Positions 1 through 7,076 of a DNA stretch of 13,598 nucleotides are shown one piece after another. The number at the start of each line of letters is the position of its first letter. The first letter of the stretch is position 1. The stretch covers positions 1 to 13,598 of the forward strand of contig JACPQH010000031.1 in assembly GCA_016190585.1 (NCBI GenBank), given 5' to 3'. The DNA is from Chloroflexota bacterium (GTDB taxonomy: Bacteria; Chloroflexota; Dehalococcoidia; Dehalococcoidales; RBG-16-60-22). The position numbers and the translations under genes are program-made. Below the pieces are notes generated by a model. That model was not told the DNA's origin and searched no databases. It worked only from the letters and a program-made list of their open reading frames with translations.

Positions 1-2
1 AG

Positions 3-89
3 ATGTTCTACAACAGTGAACGGCTGCACTCTCACCTGGGCTACCTTTGCCCGAACGACTATGAAAAACTGGAGAAGACTCTAGTTTGA
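3..89 (+). CDS. IS3-family transposase (OrfB), C-terminal fragment cut by the window edge
   Basis: Reading from base 3 gives about 28 residues ending at TGA 87-89. They contain FYNSERLHSHLGYLCPNDYE, the hallmark C-terminal tail of IS3-family DDE transposases (typically YN..R.H..LGY..P..Y/F). The tail follows the catalytic Glu of the rve integrase domain, which lies outside the window. The ATG at base 3 is internal and is not the real start. The frame stays open to the window edge, so whether the element is intact cannot be judged. The terminal inverted repeat follows 2 bases after the stop, as expected for an IS right end. Family assignment rests on this short but distinctive motif. Confidence 0.85.
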   Translation: MFYNSERLHSHLGYLCPNDYEKLEKTLV

Positions 90-90
90 C

Positions 91-110
91 CGTCCTTTTT
101 TACTTGACCA
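91..110 (+). mobile_element. Probable right terminal inverted repeat (IRR) of the IS3-family element
   Basis: Directly after the transposase stop, the sequence CGTCCTTTTTTACTTGACCA ends in CA. Its complement therefore starts TGG, matching the TG...CA termini of IS3-family elements. A -35-like TTGACC lies at 104-109 and points outward. In this family such a box in IRR can join a -10 in the left end to form the circle-junction promoter. No suitably spaced -10 exists in the flanking DNA, so expression of the neighbour from it is not supported. The exact end (110) is inferred; the left copy is outside the window. Confidence 0.6.
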
Positions 111-148
111 CTACATAGTTATATATGGGCGGAGAGGGGAGTATGTAA

Positions 149-171
149 GCGAGGGAGCAAAGCCTCCTCGC
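149..171. repeat. Short hairpin next to the IS end
   Basis: GCGAGG (149-154) pairs with CCTCGC (166-171) around an 11-base loop. It lies between the IS right end and the ATPase and is not followed by a T tract, so it is not an obvious terminator. Function unknown. Confidence 0.4.
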
Positions 172-181
172 GCTAGCTCTC

Positions 182-240
182 CCCCGCTCCATGTCTTTAA
201 TCATTGGACGAAATAGCTACCCTCCCAACATGGAGCGGGG
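182..240. repeat. 13-bp perfect inverted repeat with 33-base loop
   Basis: CCCCGCTCCATGT (182-194) is the exact inverse complement of 228-240. Together with the 149-171 hairpin it makes up most of the non-coding stretch between the IS end and the Ca2+-ATPase promoter. It could be a remnant of a small palindromic element, a target-side repeat or a regulatory site. No ORF or RNA gene is visible in 111-386. Confidence 0.6.
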
Positions 241-307
241 ATGCAAGGGGGTGAGGCTGCACAAGGAATACAACCAAGATTGAGCAAGAACCGCCTGCGA
301 AAAATCC

Positions 308-337
308 TTCAGAAATTTAAGGGCGGTCTGGTATACT
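308..337 (+). promoter_or_regulatory. Candidate sigma70-type promoter of the Ca2+-ATPase gene
   Basis: TTCAGA (308-313) and TATACT (332-337) are 18 bases apart. The -10 is 5/6 consensus and the -35 is 4/6. The predicted start near 344 would give a leader of about 43 bases. A Shine-Dalgarno AGGAAGG (372-378) lies 8 bases before the ATG. Confidence 0.45.
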
Positions 338-386
338 GGAATAGGTCATTTTTTCACCACGCGAAAAAAACAGGAAGGCAGTTTGC

Positions 387-3080
387 ATGAACACGCCGGT
401 GAAATGGCACAACCTGACCGCCGAAGAAACGCTGCGCCGGCTGGAATCCAGTCGCTCCGGACTCTCCCCGGAGCAGGCCGGGGCGACGCTCGCCCGGTTT
501 GGCCCCAACGAGCTTACCGAGAAGCGCAAGACGCCGACGTTCGTGGTCTTCCTGCGCCAGTTCGCCAGCCCCCTTATCTACATCCTGCTTGTGGCCGCCC
601 TCATCGAGCTTTTCATCATGGGCAAGCCGACGGACGCCGCCGTCATCATGGTAGTGGTCGTCGCAAACTCCATCATCGGCTTTATCCAGGAGAGCCGCGC
701 CGAGCGCGCCATGGAGGCCCTGAAAAAGCTGACGGTGCCCTATGCCAAGGTACTCCGGGCGGGCGCGGTGACCAGGATCGCCGCCACCCGCCTGGTCCCC
801 GGCGATATCATCATCCTCGAGGCCGGCGACAAGGTCCCGGCGGACGCCAGGCTGGTTGAGGCGGCCGGTCTTTCCATCGACGAGTCCATCCTTACCGGCG
901 AGTCGATGCCGGTAGAGAAACACATCGCGCCCATCCCCGGCGAGGCGGCCGTGGCCGACATGGGAAACATGGTGCACATGGGCTGCGCCGTGGTCAACGG
1001 CCGGGGCGTGGCCGCGATCACGGCTACGGGCATGGCCACCGAGATAGGCAAGATAAGCACCCAGGTACAGGAGGTCAAGCCGCCGCCGACGCCGCTCCAG
1101 CGCAACGTCGCCCGGCTCGGCCGTTATATCGGCGTGCTGGTGCTCGGCATCCTGGCCGTGCTGATTATCATCGGAGTGGTGGAGGGTTATACCTTCGAGG
1201 ACATGTTCACGCTGGCGGTGGCCGCCGCCGTATCGGCGATTCCGGAAGGCCTGCCGGTCATGGTCACGGTGGTGCTGGCGCTGGGGATGAGGCGGATGGC
1301 GCAAAGGCACTCCCTCATCAGGAAGCTGCCGGCGGTGGAGACGATGGGCGCGGTGACCGTTATCTGTACGGACAAGACCGGGACGCTGACGGAGAGCGAG
1401 ATGACCCTGCGCCGGGTCCATCTTCCCGGCAGGAACATAGATATCACCGGGGCCGGCTACCGCCCGGAAGGCCAGTTCTTCGAGAACGGCCGGAAGCTCG
1501 AGCCCGGACAGGACGAAAACCTGCTGCTGGCCCTGAGGATAAGCGCGCTGTGCAACGACTCCTCCCTTCAGTCCGACGACGGCAAATACAACCTCATCGG
1601 CGACCCCACCGAGGGCGCGCTGCTGGTGGCGGCCATGAAGGCGGGCCTGCGCCCGGAGGTCCTGCAGCAGGAGCAGCCGCGTCTGGGCGAGCTGCCTTTC
1701 TCCAGCGAGAAGCGCTACATGGCAACACTGCATCCCTGCCAGGACGGCAGGGCGACCGTCTACGTAAAAGGGTCGCCTGACCGGGTGCTGGCCATGTGCC
1801 GGCAGATACGCGAGAACGGCGTCGGCCGCGAGCTCACGGCCGAAAAGCAGGCGGAGATCGAGCAAATCAACCTGGAGATGGCCTCCCAGGCCCTGAGGGT
1901 GATCGCGCTGGCCTATACCGATTGCGCCCCGGCGCCGGAGGAGCTCGCCCACGAGCGCCTGGCCGGCTCGCTGACGCTGGTCGGCCTGGTGGGGATGATC
2001 GACCCGCCGCGCAAGGAAGTCAAGAAAGCGGTTGACGACTGCAAGCGCGCCGGCATCAAGGTGGTGATGATAACCGGCGACCAGAAGGCCACGGCGGTGG
2101 CCATCGCCCAGGAGCTGGGGCTGCCGGAAGGGGAGGCGCTCACCGGGCTGGAGCTGGAGAAACTCAGCGAGGCCGAGCTAAGCGACCGCATCGAGCGTAT
2201 CTCGGTCTTCGCCAGGGTCGAGCCCCTGCACAAGCTCAAGATTGTCAACGCCCTGAAGGCGCGGGGCCATATCGTCGCCATGACCGGGGACGGGGTCAAC
2301 GACGGGCCGGCGCTCCGCTCCGCCGATCTCGGCGTCGCCATGGGCATCAAGGGCACCGACGTCGCCCGCGAGGCTGCGGATATGGTGCTGACCGACGACA
2401 ACTTCGCTTCCATCGTCGCCGCCGTGGAGGAGGGCCGGGTCATCTTCGCCAATATCCGGCGCTCCGTTTTCTACCTGCTGAGCACCAATATCGGCGAGCT
2501 GTTTACCTGGACGGCCGCGATCATCGCCGGGGTGCCTCTGCCCGTGGTCGCCGTGCAAATCCTGTGGATAAACCTGGTGACCGACGGCGTCTGCACGATA
2601 CCGCTCGGGCTCGAGCCGAAACACAGCAACGTGCTGGCCGAACCGCCGCGCCGCACCAAGGCGGGCATCGTCTACAGCGGGATGGTGTGGCGGATAATAT
2701 TCATCGCCATCATGATGGCCGCGGGCACCTTCTTCATCTTCGTGTGGGAGCTGCCCAGGGTCGGCCTCGAAGAGGCCCGCACTATCGCTTTCACGCTACT
2801 GGTAGCCTTCCAGTGGTTCAACGCCTTCAACGCCCGCTCCGACCAGCAGTCTTTTCTCAAGCTGGGCCTGATGAGCAACCGCCTGCTTCTCGCCGGCATC
2901 GGGCTGGCCGTTGTGCTGCAGTTGCTGGTGATTTACGTGCCGCCGCTGCAAACGGTGTTTTATACCGTGCCCCTCACCCTCGAGGACTGGTGGGTAATCG
3001 TGCTGATCGGGGGCGCCGTCCTGGCGGTCGAGGAGCTACGCAAGCTGGTGGCGCCGCGCCTGTTCCACCGGGGCAAGTAG
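387..3080 (+). CDS. P2-type (SERCA/PMCA-like) calcium-translocating P-type ATPase
   Basis: This is a full-length 897-aa cation pump of the HAD P-type ATPase family, which exports a cation at the cost of ATP. An N-terminal cation-ATPase domain (about 1-70) precedes membrane helices near 57-76 and 82-100. Then come the actuator loop TGES (170-173), the M4 site PEGLP (286-290), the phosphorylation motif DKTGTLT (D329), a KGSPD nucleotide-binding motif, MITGD (T563), and the hinge TGDGVND (633-639). Six C-terminal helices follow. The Ca2+ ligands of SERCA are kept: E287 (M4), N701 and E704 (M5, NIGE), and N729, T732, D733 (M6, NLVTD). At the M8 position SERCA has Glu908; here it is Gln (Q809), as in PMCA pumps. 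This points to Ca2+ rather than H+, Na+/K+ or heavy metals. The start is supported by a Shine-Dalgarno site. It appears monocistronic. Ca2+ specificity is inferred from the ligands. Confidence 0.93.
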   Translation: MNTPVKWHNLTAEETLRRLESSRSGLSPEQAGATLARFGPNELTEKRKTPTFVVFLRQFASPLIYILLVAALIELFIMGKPTDAAVIMVVVVANSIIGFIQESRAERAMEALKKLTVPYAKVLRAGAVTRIAATRLVPGDIIILEAGDKVPADARLVEAAGLSIDESILTGESMPVEKHIAPIPGEAAVADMGNMVHMGCAVVNGRGVAAITATGMATEIGKISTQVQEVKPPPTPLQRNVARLGRYIGVLVLGILAVLIIIGVVEGYTFEDMFTLAVAAAVSAIPEGLPVMVTVVLALGMRRMAQRHSLIRKLPAVETMGAVTVICTDKTGTLTESEMTLRRVHLPGRNIDITGAGYRPEGQFFENGRKLEPGQDENLLLALRISALCNDSSLQSDDGKYNLIGDPTEGALLVAAMKAGLRPEVLQQEQPRLGELPFSSEKRYMATLHPCQDGRATVYVKGSPDRVLAMCRQIRENGVGRELTAEKQAEIEQINLEMASQALRVIALAYTDCAPAPEELAHERLAGSLTLVGLVGMIDPPRKEVKKAVDDCKRAGIKVVMITGDQKATAVAIAQELGLPEGEALTGLELEKLSEAELSDRIERISVFARVEPLHKLKIVNALKARGHIVAMTGDGVNDGPALRSADLGVAMGIKGTDVAREAADMVLTDDNFASIVAAVEEGRVIFANIRRSVFYLLSTNIGELFTWTAAIIAGVPLPVVAVQILWINLVTDGVCTIPLGLEPKHSNVLAEPPRRTKAGIVYSGMVWRIIFIAIMMAAGTFFIFVWELPRVGLEEARTIAFTLLVAFQWFNAFNARSDQQSFLKLGLMSNRLLLAGIGLAVVLQLLVIYVPPLQTVFYTVPLTLEDWWVIVLIGGAVLAVEELRKLVAPRLFHRGK

Positions 3081-3107
3081 CACAACACAGCCTACCCTCA
3101 CCTTAAT

Positions 3108-3125
3108 CCTCTCCCGTGGGAGAGG
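3108..3125. repeat. Dispersed-repeat hairpin, possible terminator
   Basis: CCTCTCCC pairs with GGGAGAGG around GT, 27 bases after the ATPase stop. The preceding CCTCACCTTAATCCTCTCCC resembles a short repeat spread through many bacterial genomes. No good T tract follows (AAAACTTTG), so termination is uncertain. A second, weaker inverted repeat, AGCCCTC (3158-3164) with GAGGGCT (3191-3197), lies downstream. The convergent 3' ends of the ATPase and the enolase-superfamily gene meet here. Confidence 0.55.
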
Positions 3126-3227
3126 AAAACTTTGAGATTGCTGGATTGATTTTCCCAAGCCCTCAGGGTGACGCGAAGAAGATTGTTATAGAGGGCTGCG
3201 AAGAAACTCTGGCTTTGGTACGAAGTA

Positions 3228-4346
3228 CTACCGCCAGCCGTCCTTCGAGTACCTTTCCACGGCGGCCTCGTCTAGCTCCAGGCCCAGTCCGGGGCCGCCC
3301 GGCACCACCAGCTCGCCGTCCCGCACCTCAAGCTGGCTCCGGAAGAGCAGGCCAATATTGGAGAGGTGGGTATCCGGCACGTATTCGACCCACGTGGCGT
3401 TGGGCGTCGCCGCCACCAGGTGGACGTGCACCTCGGGGAACCAGTGGGGCGCCACGGGGAGGCCGCTGCCCGCCGCCAGCGCGGCTATCCGGCGCCACTC
3501 GGTAACCCCGCCGCAGGCCACGGCGTCCGGCTGCAGTATCGCGGCGGCCTTGTAATCAATAAGCTGCTTGAAGCCCCAGCGCGTCGCCTCGAGCTCACCG
3601 GTAGCGATGGGCACCTCCACCGCCGCGGCCACCTCCGCCATCATCTCGATTTCGTCGGGCATGACCGGCTCCTCCATCCAGCCCGGCTGGAACTCCTCGA
3701 AGAGCCGGATGGCCCGGATGGCCGTCGGCGCGTCCGGCCAGGCGTTGTTGGCGTCCAGGAAGAGCTGCATGCGGTCGCCGGCCGCCTGGCGGCAGACGCG
3801 GACCCGCTCGGCGTCCTCCGCCGGTTTCAGACGTCCGATCTTTATCTTCATAGCCTTGAAACCGGCATCGGCGTAGGCTTTGACCTCGTCAGCCAGCGAC
3901 CGCGCCGAACCGCTCACGGCGTAGGCCGCCCCGGTAACGTAGGTGGGCACGGTGTCCTTGCGCCGCCCGCCGAGCAGGGCGTGCAGCGGCAGCTTCGCCT
4001 CCCGGGCGATAAGGTCCCACAGGGCGATGTCAATGGCGCTCATGGCCCGCAGTACCGAGCCCCGCCGCCCGTGAAGCAGGCTGTCCTGGTACATGGCTTG
4101 CCAGATAGCCTCCACCTGGAACGGCTCCTTGCCGATAACGTGCTCCCGCAGGAGGTCGCGCACGGCGATAGTGGACAGGTGGCCGGCCTTCGAGCCGCTG
4201 TTGCAGAAGCCGAAACCCACCGCGCCGCTGCTGCTCTTTATCCTGACCAGGGTGTACTCCCGGTTTTCCAGCACCCTGGTGGACAGGGCGACCACTCCGC
4301 TCAACGGGACGACCTCGGTCGCGGCCAGGACCTCGGTAACCGGCAT
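3228..4346 (-). CDS. Mandelate racemase/muconate lactonizing enzyme family protein (enolase superfamily, MR subgroup)
   Basis: This 372-aa protein abstracts an alpha-proton from a carboxylate substrate using Mg2+ and is probably a cytosolic sugar-acid dehydratase, racemase or cycloisomerase. It has an N-terminal capping domain (about 1-130) and a C-terminal barrel. The barrel carries every mandelate-racemase position at nearly constant offset: the K-x-K pair K167/K169; metal ligands D198 (DANNAW), E225 (MEEP) and E251 (TGELE); the D274-H301 dyad (QPDAVACGG, PHWFPE); and E321. Keeping both the Lys and the His-Asp acid/base groups favours the MR subgroup over MLE or o-succinylbenzoate synthase types. 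The start has a strong AAGGAGG (4352-4358) 5 bases upstream and a promoter at 4403-4431. The gene stands alone. The substrate cannot be read from the sequence. Confidence 0.9.
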   Translation of the reverse strand: MPVTEVLAATEVVPLSGVVALSTRVLENREYTLVRIKSSSGAVGFGFCNSGSKAGHLSTIAVRDLLREHVIGKEPFQVEAIWQAMYQDSLLHGRRGSVLRAMSAIDIALWDLIAREAKLPLHALLGGRRKDTVPTYVTGAAYAVSGSARSLADEVKAYADAGFKAMKIKIGRLKPAEDAERVRVCRQAAGDRMQLFLDANNAWPDAPTAIRAIRLFEEFQPGWMEEPVMPDEIEMMAEVAAAVEVPIATGELEATRWGFKQLIDYKAAAILQPDAVACGGVTEWRRIAALAAGSGLPVAPHWFPEVHVHLVAATPNATWVEYVPDTHLSNIGLLFRSQLEVRDGELVVPGGPGLGLELDEAAVERYSKDGWR

Positions 4347-4402
4347 GGCAGCCTCCTTATATCGGCGCTTTTTTCGCCGGTGCCCCCGGCGGCGCTACCT
4401 AG

Positions 4403-4431
4403 AATATAGAACATCGCCGCATCAGGGTAAA
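4403..4431 (-). promoter_or_regulatory. Promoter of the mandelate-racemase-family gene
   Basis: On the minus strand TTTACC (4431-4426) and TATATT (4408-4403) are exactly 17 bases apart. The predicted start is near 4396, giving a leader of about 50 bases. The leader contains a GC-rich stretch with CGCCGG...CCGGCG complementarity (about 4375-4393). Confidence 0.55.
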
Positions 4432-4456
4432 GTCCCTTCTTCAAGTTTTTCCCGTT

Positions 4457-4529
4457 ACGCAGTGCCCGAGGAAGCGCAGCGACGAGGAATCCGTCCATGA
4501 CACGGACAAACGCGGATTCCCCACTGCGT
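4457..4529. repeat. Nested palindromic (REP-like) intergenic element
   Basis: Three nested inverted repeats share one centre: ACGCAGTG (4457-4464) with CACTGCGT (4522-4529); GGAATCCG (4486-4493) with CGGATTCC (4513-4520); and TCCGT (4490-4494) with ACGGA (4502-4506). The following TTTCGGATGACAG continues the look of the GGAATCC...GATTCC..CGGATGACAG dispersed repeats found between genes in many bacteria. It separates the divergent enolase-family and lipoprotein genes and probably encodes nothing. The rest of 4347-4667 holds the minus promoter and a smaller inverted repeat at 4601-4639. Confidence 0.65.
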
Positions 4530-4600
4530 TTCGGATGACAGTAGCGAAGTGTTAGACGCCGCCACGCTAGTGCCGTTTACCCGCAAATAGGTAGCTTTAC

Positions 4601-4639
4601 TGATACCAGCCGCAGGCCGGATTCTTTAAAATGGTATCA
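4601..4639. promoter_or_regulatory. Inverted repeat upstream of the lipoprotein gene
   Basis: TGATACCA (4601-4608) is the inverse complement of TGGTATCA (4632-4639), with a -10-like TAAAAT at 4627-4632 overlapping the right arm. This could be an operator or a leader hairpin. A convincing -35 is not seen, so the promoter itself is uncertain. Confidence 0.3.
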
Positions 4640-4667
4640 ACCACAAAATCCGCCTGGAGGTACTCCC

Positions 4668-5111
4668 GTGAGAAAGATAATTTTCTCGGTAACGGCGATA
4701 CTGCTGACCCTGACGTTACTGGCCGCCGGCTGCGCGGCGTCAGGCGGGTCAAGTCCTACTCCCGCGCCGGCCGGAGATTACTCCAGCCTACTGGCGAACC
4801 TGCGCGGCGAGGGAGCCACGGTTACCGAGGTGGGCGAGCTCGAGCAGCCTTTTTTCGCGGTGCCGGGGAAGCTGATACGGGTGAACGAGCAGGATGTCCA
4901 GGTTTTCGAGTACGACAGCGCGGCGGCGGCGGAGAGCGCCGCCTCTCAGGTGTCCGCGGATGGCGGCACCATCGGCACCACGATGGTAACCTGGGTGGCG
5001 CCGCCGCACTTCTATAAAGCGGGCAAGGTGATCGTCCTGTACGTCGGCAGCGAACAGGCGGTGCGGGACCTGCTGGGGAAAATCCTCGGTCCCCAGTTCG
5101 CTGGCCGGTAA
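4668..5111 (+). CDS. Small secreted lipoprotein of unknown function
   Basis: This 147-aa protein starts at GTG, chosen because GGAGG (4656-4660) lies 7 bases upstream and because a lipoprotein signal begins at once: MRKII, a hydrophobic run to residue 20, then the lipobox LAAGC with C22 as the lipidated residue. A short Gly/Ser/Pro linker (about 23-35) leads to a compact domain of about 110 aa with alternating strands and helices (PGKLIRV, VQVFEY, then an Ala-rich helix at about 86-97, and VIVLYVG near the C-terminus). I do not recognise the domain. It would sit on the outer face of the cytoplasmic membrane. A terminator-like hairpin follows 38 bases after the stop, so it is probably transcribed alone. 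The signal is clear; the function is unknown. Confidence 0.8.
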   Translation: MRKIIFSVTAILLTLTLLAAGCAASGGSSPTPAPAGDYSSLLANLRGEGATVTEVGELEQPFFAVPGKLIRVNEQDVQVFEYDSAAAAESAASQVSADGGTIGTTMVTWVAPPHFYKAGKVIVLYVGSEQAVRDLLGKILGPQFAGR

Positions 5112-5148
5112 AGTCTGGCAGGGGGCCTGCCCGCATTCCCGCGTCCTT

Positions 5149-5170
5149 CCGGGCGGACCCGGTGTTTTTT
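5149..5170 (+). terminator. Rho-independent terminator after the lipoprotein gene
   Basis: CCGGG (5149-5153) pairs with CCCGG (5158-5162) around CGGA, followed by TG and six T (5165-5170). The stem is short but all G-C. A second hairpin, GGCAGG/CCTGCC, lies just upstream (about 5117-5131). Confidence 0.6.
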
Positions 5171-5191
5171 CACGGAACCAGCGCCGTTCGG

Positions 5192-5203
5192 GGTAAGCTT
5201 ACC
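5192..5203. promoter_or_regulatory. 12-bp perfect palindrome, candidate operator of the MFS gene
   Basis: GGTAAGCTTACC is self-complementary and is framed by CACGG (5171-5175) and CCGTG (5207-5211). It lies about 105 bases before the MFS start and may be a protein-binding site. No regulator gene is adjacent, so this stays tentative. Confidence 0.3.
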
Positions 5204-5258
5204 GCACCGTGAGCATCGCCCTGGCATGATTCGAGGCACCTCTGAAACCCACCCCAGG

Positions 5259-5287
5259 TTGCCATATTGAAACCGGAGTGGTATCTT
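5259..5287 (+). promoter_or_regulatory. Candidate promoter of the MFS gene
   Basis: TTGCCA (5259-5264) and TATCTT (5282-5287) are 17 bases apart. Transcription would begin near 5294, leaving only about 13 bases before the chosen TTG start, so either the leader is very short or this match is fortuitous. Confidence 0.35.
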
Positions 5288-5306
5288 AACCTGTAAGGCG
5301 CTGGAC

Positions 5307-6575
5307 TTGAGTAAAACCGTCAGCTTGCGGGCAGAAGAGCCGAAGGAAGTCGCGCGGGCTCCCTTCTTCTATGGCTGGATTATCCTCGGCGCCTGTACCC
5401 TGCTCCTGGTCATCCATGCGGGCATCGTCTTCAGCTTCGCGGTCTTTTTCAAGCCGCTGGCCAACGACTTCGGCTGGAACCGGGCGGCCACCGCCGGCAT
5501 CCAGTCCCTGTTCCTCATCTGCCTGAACGGCAACGCCATCTTCGCCGGTCTGCTGGTCGACAGGCTGGGACCCCGGAAGGTCGCCATGACCGCGAACCTG
5601 CTGGCGGTGGCGGGCCTGCTGCTGGCCAGCCGCATCAGCTCGCTCTGGCAGCTCTACCTGACCTACGGCGTCATGACCGGTCTCGGGATGAGCGCCAACT
5701 TCTCCCTGAGCAACGCCACCGTCTCGCGCTGGTTCCTCAAGTCCCGCGGTCTCGCCCTCGGCATCGTGTCGGCCGGTACCGGCCTCGGCGGCCTGATAAT
5801 AACCCCGACCGCGGAGCGGCTTATCGCCAACTTCGGCTGGTCGAACACCTATATAATCACCGCCCTTGCCCTGCTGGCGGTGGTGGCGGTCAGCGCGCTC
5901 CTGCTTAAGCGCGACCCGGCGCAGATGGGCCTGCGCCCCTACGGGGCTGACGCCTCACCCCAAGCTGCGGCGACCGCCACAAAGGAGCCCCCGGGCATCG
6001 GTTTCGGCGCGGCGATGCGCACCCGCCCCCTCCAGAAGCTGGTGCTCATCTATTTCTCGTTGAGCTTCTGCCTGCAAATAGTCATGGTCCACCTGGTAAA
6101 CTACGCCACCGACATCGGCGTCTCCGCGACGACGGCGGCCATCCTGCTGAGCATCGTCGGGCTGGGCAGCATGTCCGGGCGGTTGATAATGGGGCCTATC
6201 TCGGACAGGATCGGCAACAAGCAGGCGCTGGTCATCTGCTGCGCCGGGCTGGCGCTGAGCCTGCTCTGGCTGGTTTTCAGCCGCGAGCTGTGGATGCTCT
6301 TCGCCTTCGCCATCTTTTTCGGCCTGACCTACGGCGGCGAGATCCCGCAGATCGTGGCCCTGCTGGGGCGCTACTACGGACTGCGGTCGCTATCGATGCT
6401 GATCGGGACAGTCATGGCCGGGAACTCCCTGGGCGGCGCCCTGGGCGCGTGGTCCGCCGGGCGCATCTACGATGTGACCGAGACCTACTCGCTGGCCTTC
6501 GTCCTGGCGACGGTCTTCAGCCTGGTCGCCCTGGGCTTCATCCTCACGCTGAAAAGGCCGGCCGCCGGCTCATAG
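5307..6575 (+). CDS. MFS transporter, monocarboxylate/oxalate-formate antiporter-like
   Basis: This 422-aa inner-membrane carrier should have 12 helices. The N-terminus has the FFYGWIIL opening typical of MCT/OFA-like carriers. The loop after helix 2 carries MFS motif A, GLLVDRLGPRK (81-91), repeated in the second half as GPISDRIGNK (296-305). RWFLKSRGLALGIVSAGTGLG (141-161) is characteristic of the same group. A hydrophilic loop (about 201-240) links the halves. The start is TTG at 5307, supported by AAGG at 5295-5298; a second in-frame TTG at 5325 lacks a ribosome site. The substrate is probably a small carboxylate, by family only. The gene converges on the minus-strand membrane-protein pair and is not in an operon. 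Confidence 0.88.
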   Translation: MSKTVSLRAEEPKEVARAPFFYGWIILGACTLLLVIHAGIVFSFAVFFKPLANDFGWNRAATAGIQSLFLICLNGNAIFAGLLVDRLGPRKVAMTANLLAVAGLLLASRISSLWQLYLTYGVMTGLGMSANFSLSNATVSRWFLKSRGLALGIVSAGTGLGGLIITPTAERLIANFGWSNTYIITALALLAVVAVSALLLKRDPAQMGLRPYGADASPQAAATATKEPPGIGFGAAMRTRPLQKLVLIYFSLSFCLQIVMVHLVNYATDIGVSATTAAILLSIVGLGSMSGRLIMGPISDRIGNKQALVICCAGLALSLLWLVFSRELWMLFAFAIFFGLTYGGEIPQIVALLGRYYGLRSLSMLIGTVMAGNSLGGALGAWSAGRIYDVTETYSLAFVLATVFSLVALGFILTLKRPAAGS

Positions 6576-6636
6576 CCACGAGCAACCTACCCGCCGCCGC
6601 GTCACGCCGGGCTCGGGCTCAACGAAGAGGGCCGGG

Positions 6637-7035
6637 CTATTTGCCCGCGGGCTCCCCGACCAGCCGCGCCGTTTCCCGCGGGGCGGCCTCCCGGCGTCGC
6701 CAGGCGTCCCGGAGGGCCGGGGACAGACCGCCGGCCACCATCCCCCAGACCAGCACCGGCGGCAGCAGGATAATCGGCAGCACGATGCCGACCGCCAGGG
6801 CCACCTGCCAGCCGGACTTGCCGAGGGCGAACCAGATGCCAAAAGCGTAAACAGCCAGCGGCGGCGCCAGCGCCAGCACGAGCTTGACAACCCGGAGCAA
6901 CGCCCGGGGAACGGCCGGCCGCACCCTTCTCGCCGCGACGACCAGCCCCCCGATGTTCAGGTACCAGATGAACACCACCGGGAACAGGACGAAGGGAATA
7001 ATCAGGGCCAGAACAACCAGCACCGTCACGCTCAT
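6637..7035 (-). CDS. Three-helix membrane protein with duplicated P-W-GG motif, function unknown
   Basis: This 132-aa protein has predicted helices near 3-26, 49-70 and 76-101 and a basic C-terminal tail (about 107-120). It starts behind a strong AAAGGAGG (7041-7048), 5 bases before the ATG. Helix 1 contains IIPFVLFPVVFIWYLNIGG (12-30) and helix 3 a related VLPIILLPPVLVWGMVAGG (85-103), so the protein looks internally duplicated. The same motif appears once in the 59-aa protein encoded 41 bases upstream, and the two are probably cotranscribed. I do not recognise a named family. A role as a small membrane assembly is only a guess. Confidence 0.75.
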   Translation of the reverse strand: MSVTVLVVLALIIPFVLFPVVFIWYLNIGGLVVAARRVRPAVPRALLRVVKLVLALAPPLAVYAFGIWFALGKSGWQVALAVGIVLPIILLPPVLVWGMVAGGLSPALRDAWRRREAAPRETARLVGEPAGK

Positions 7036-7076
7036 ATCTTCCTCCTTTCAACGGGCAACGACCGGGGCCCGCCGGC

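Noticed and set aside
354..1952. 532-aa open frame antisense to the ATPase
   Set aside because: It is compositionally biased (His/Arg/Gly-rich), lacks any domain and lies opposite a gene with all P-type motifs; a GC-rich shadow.
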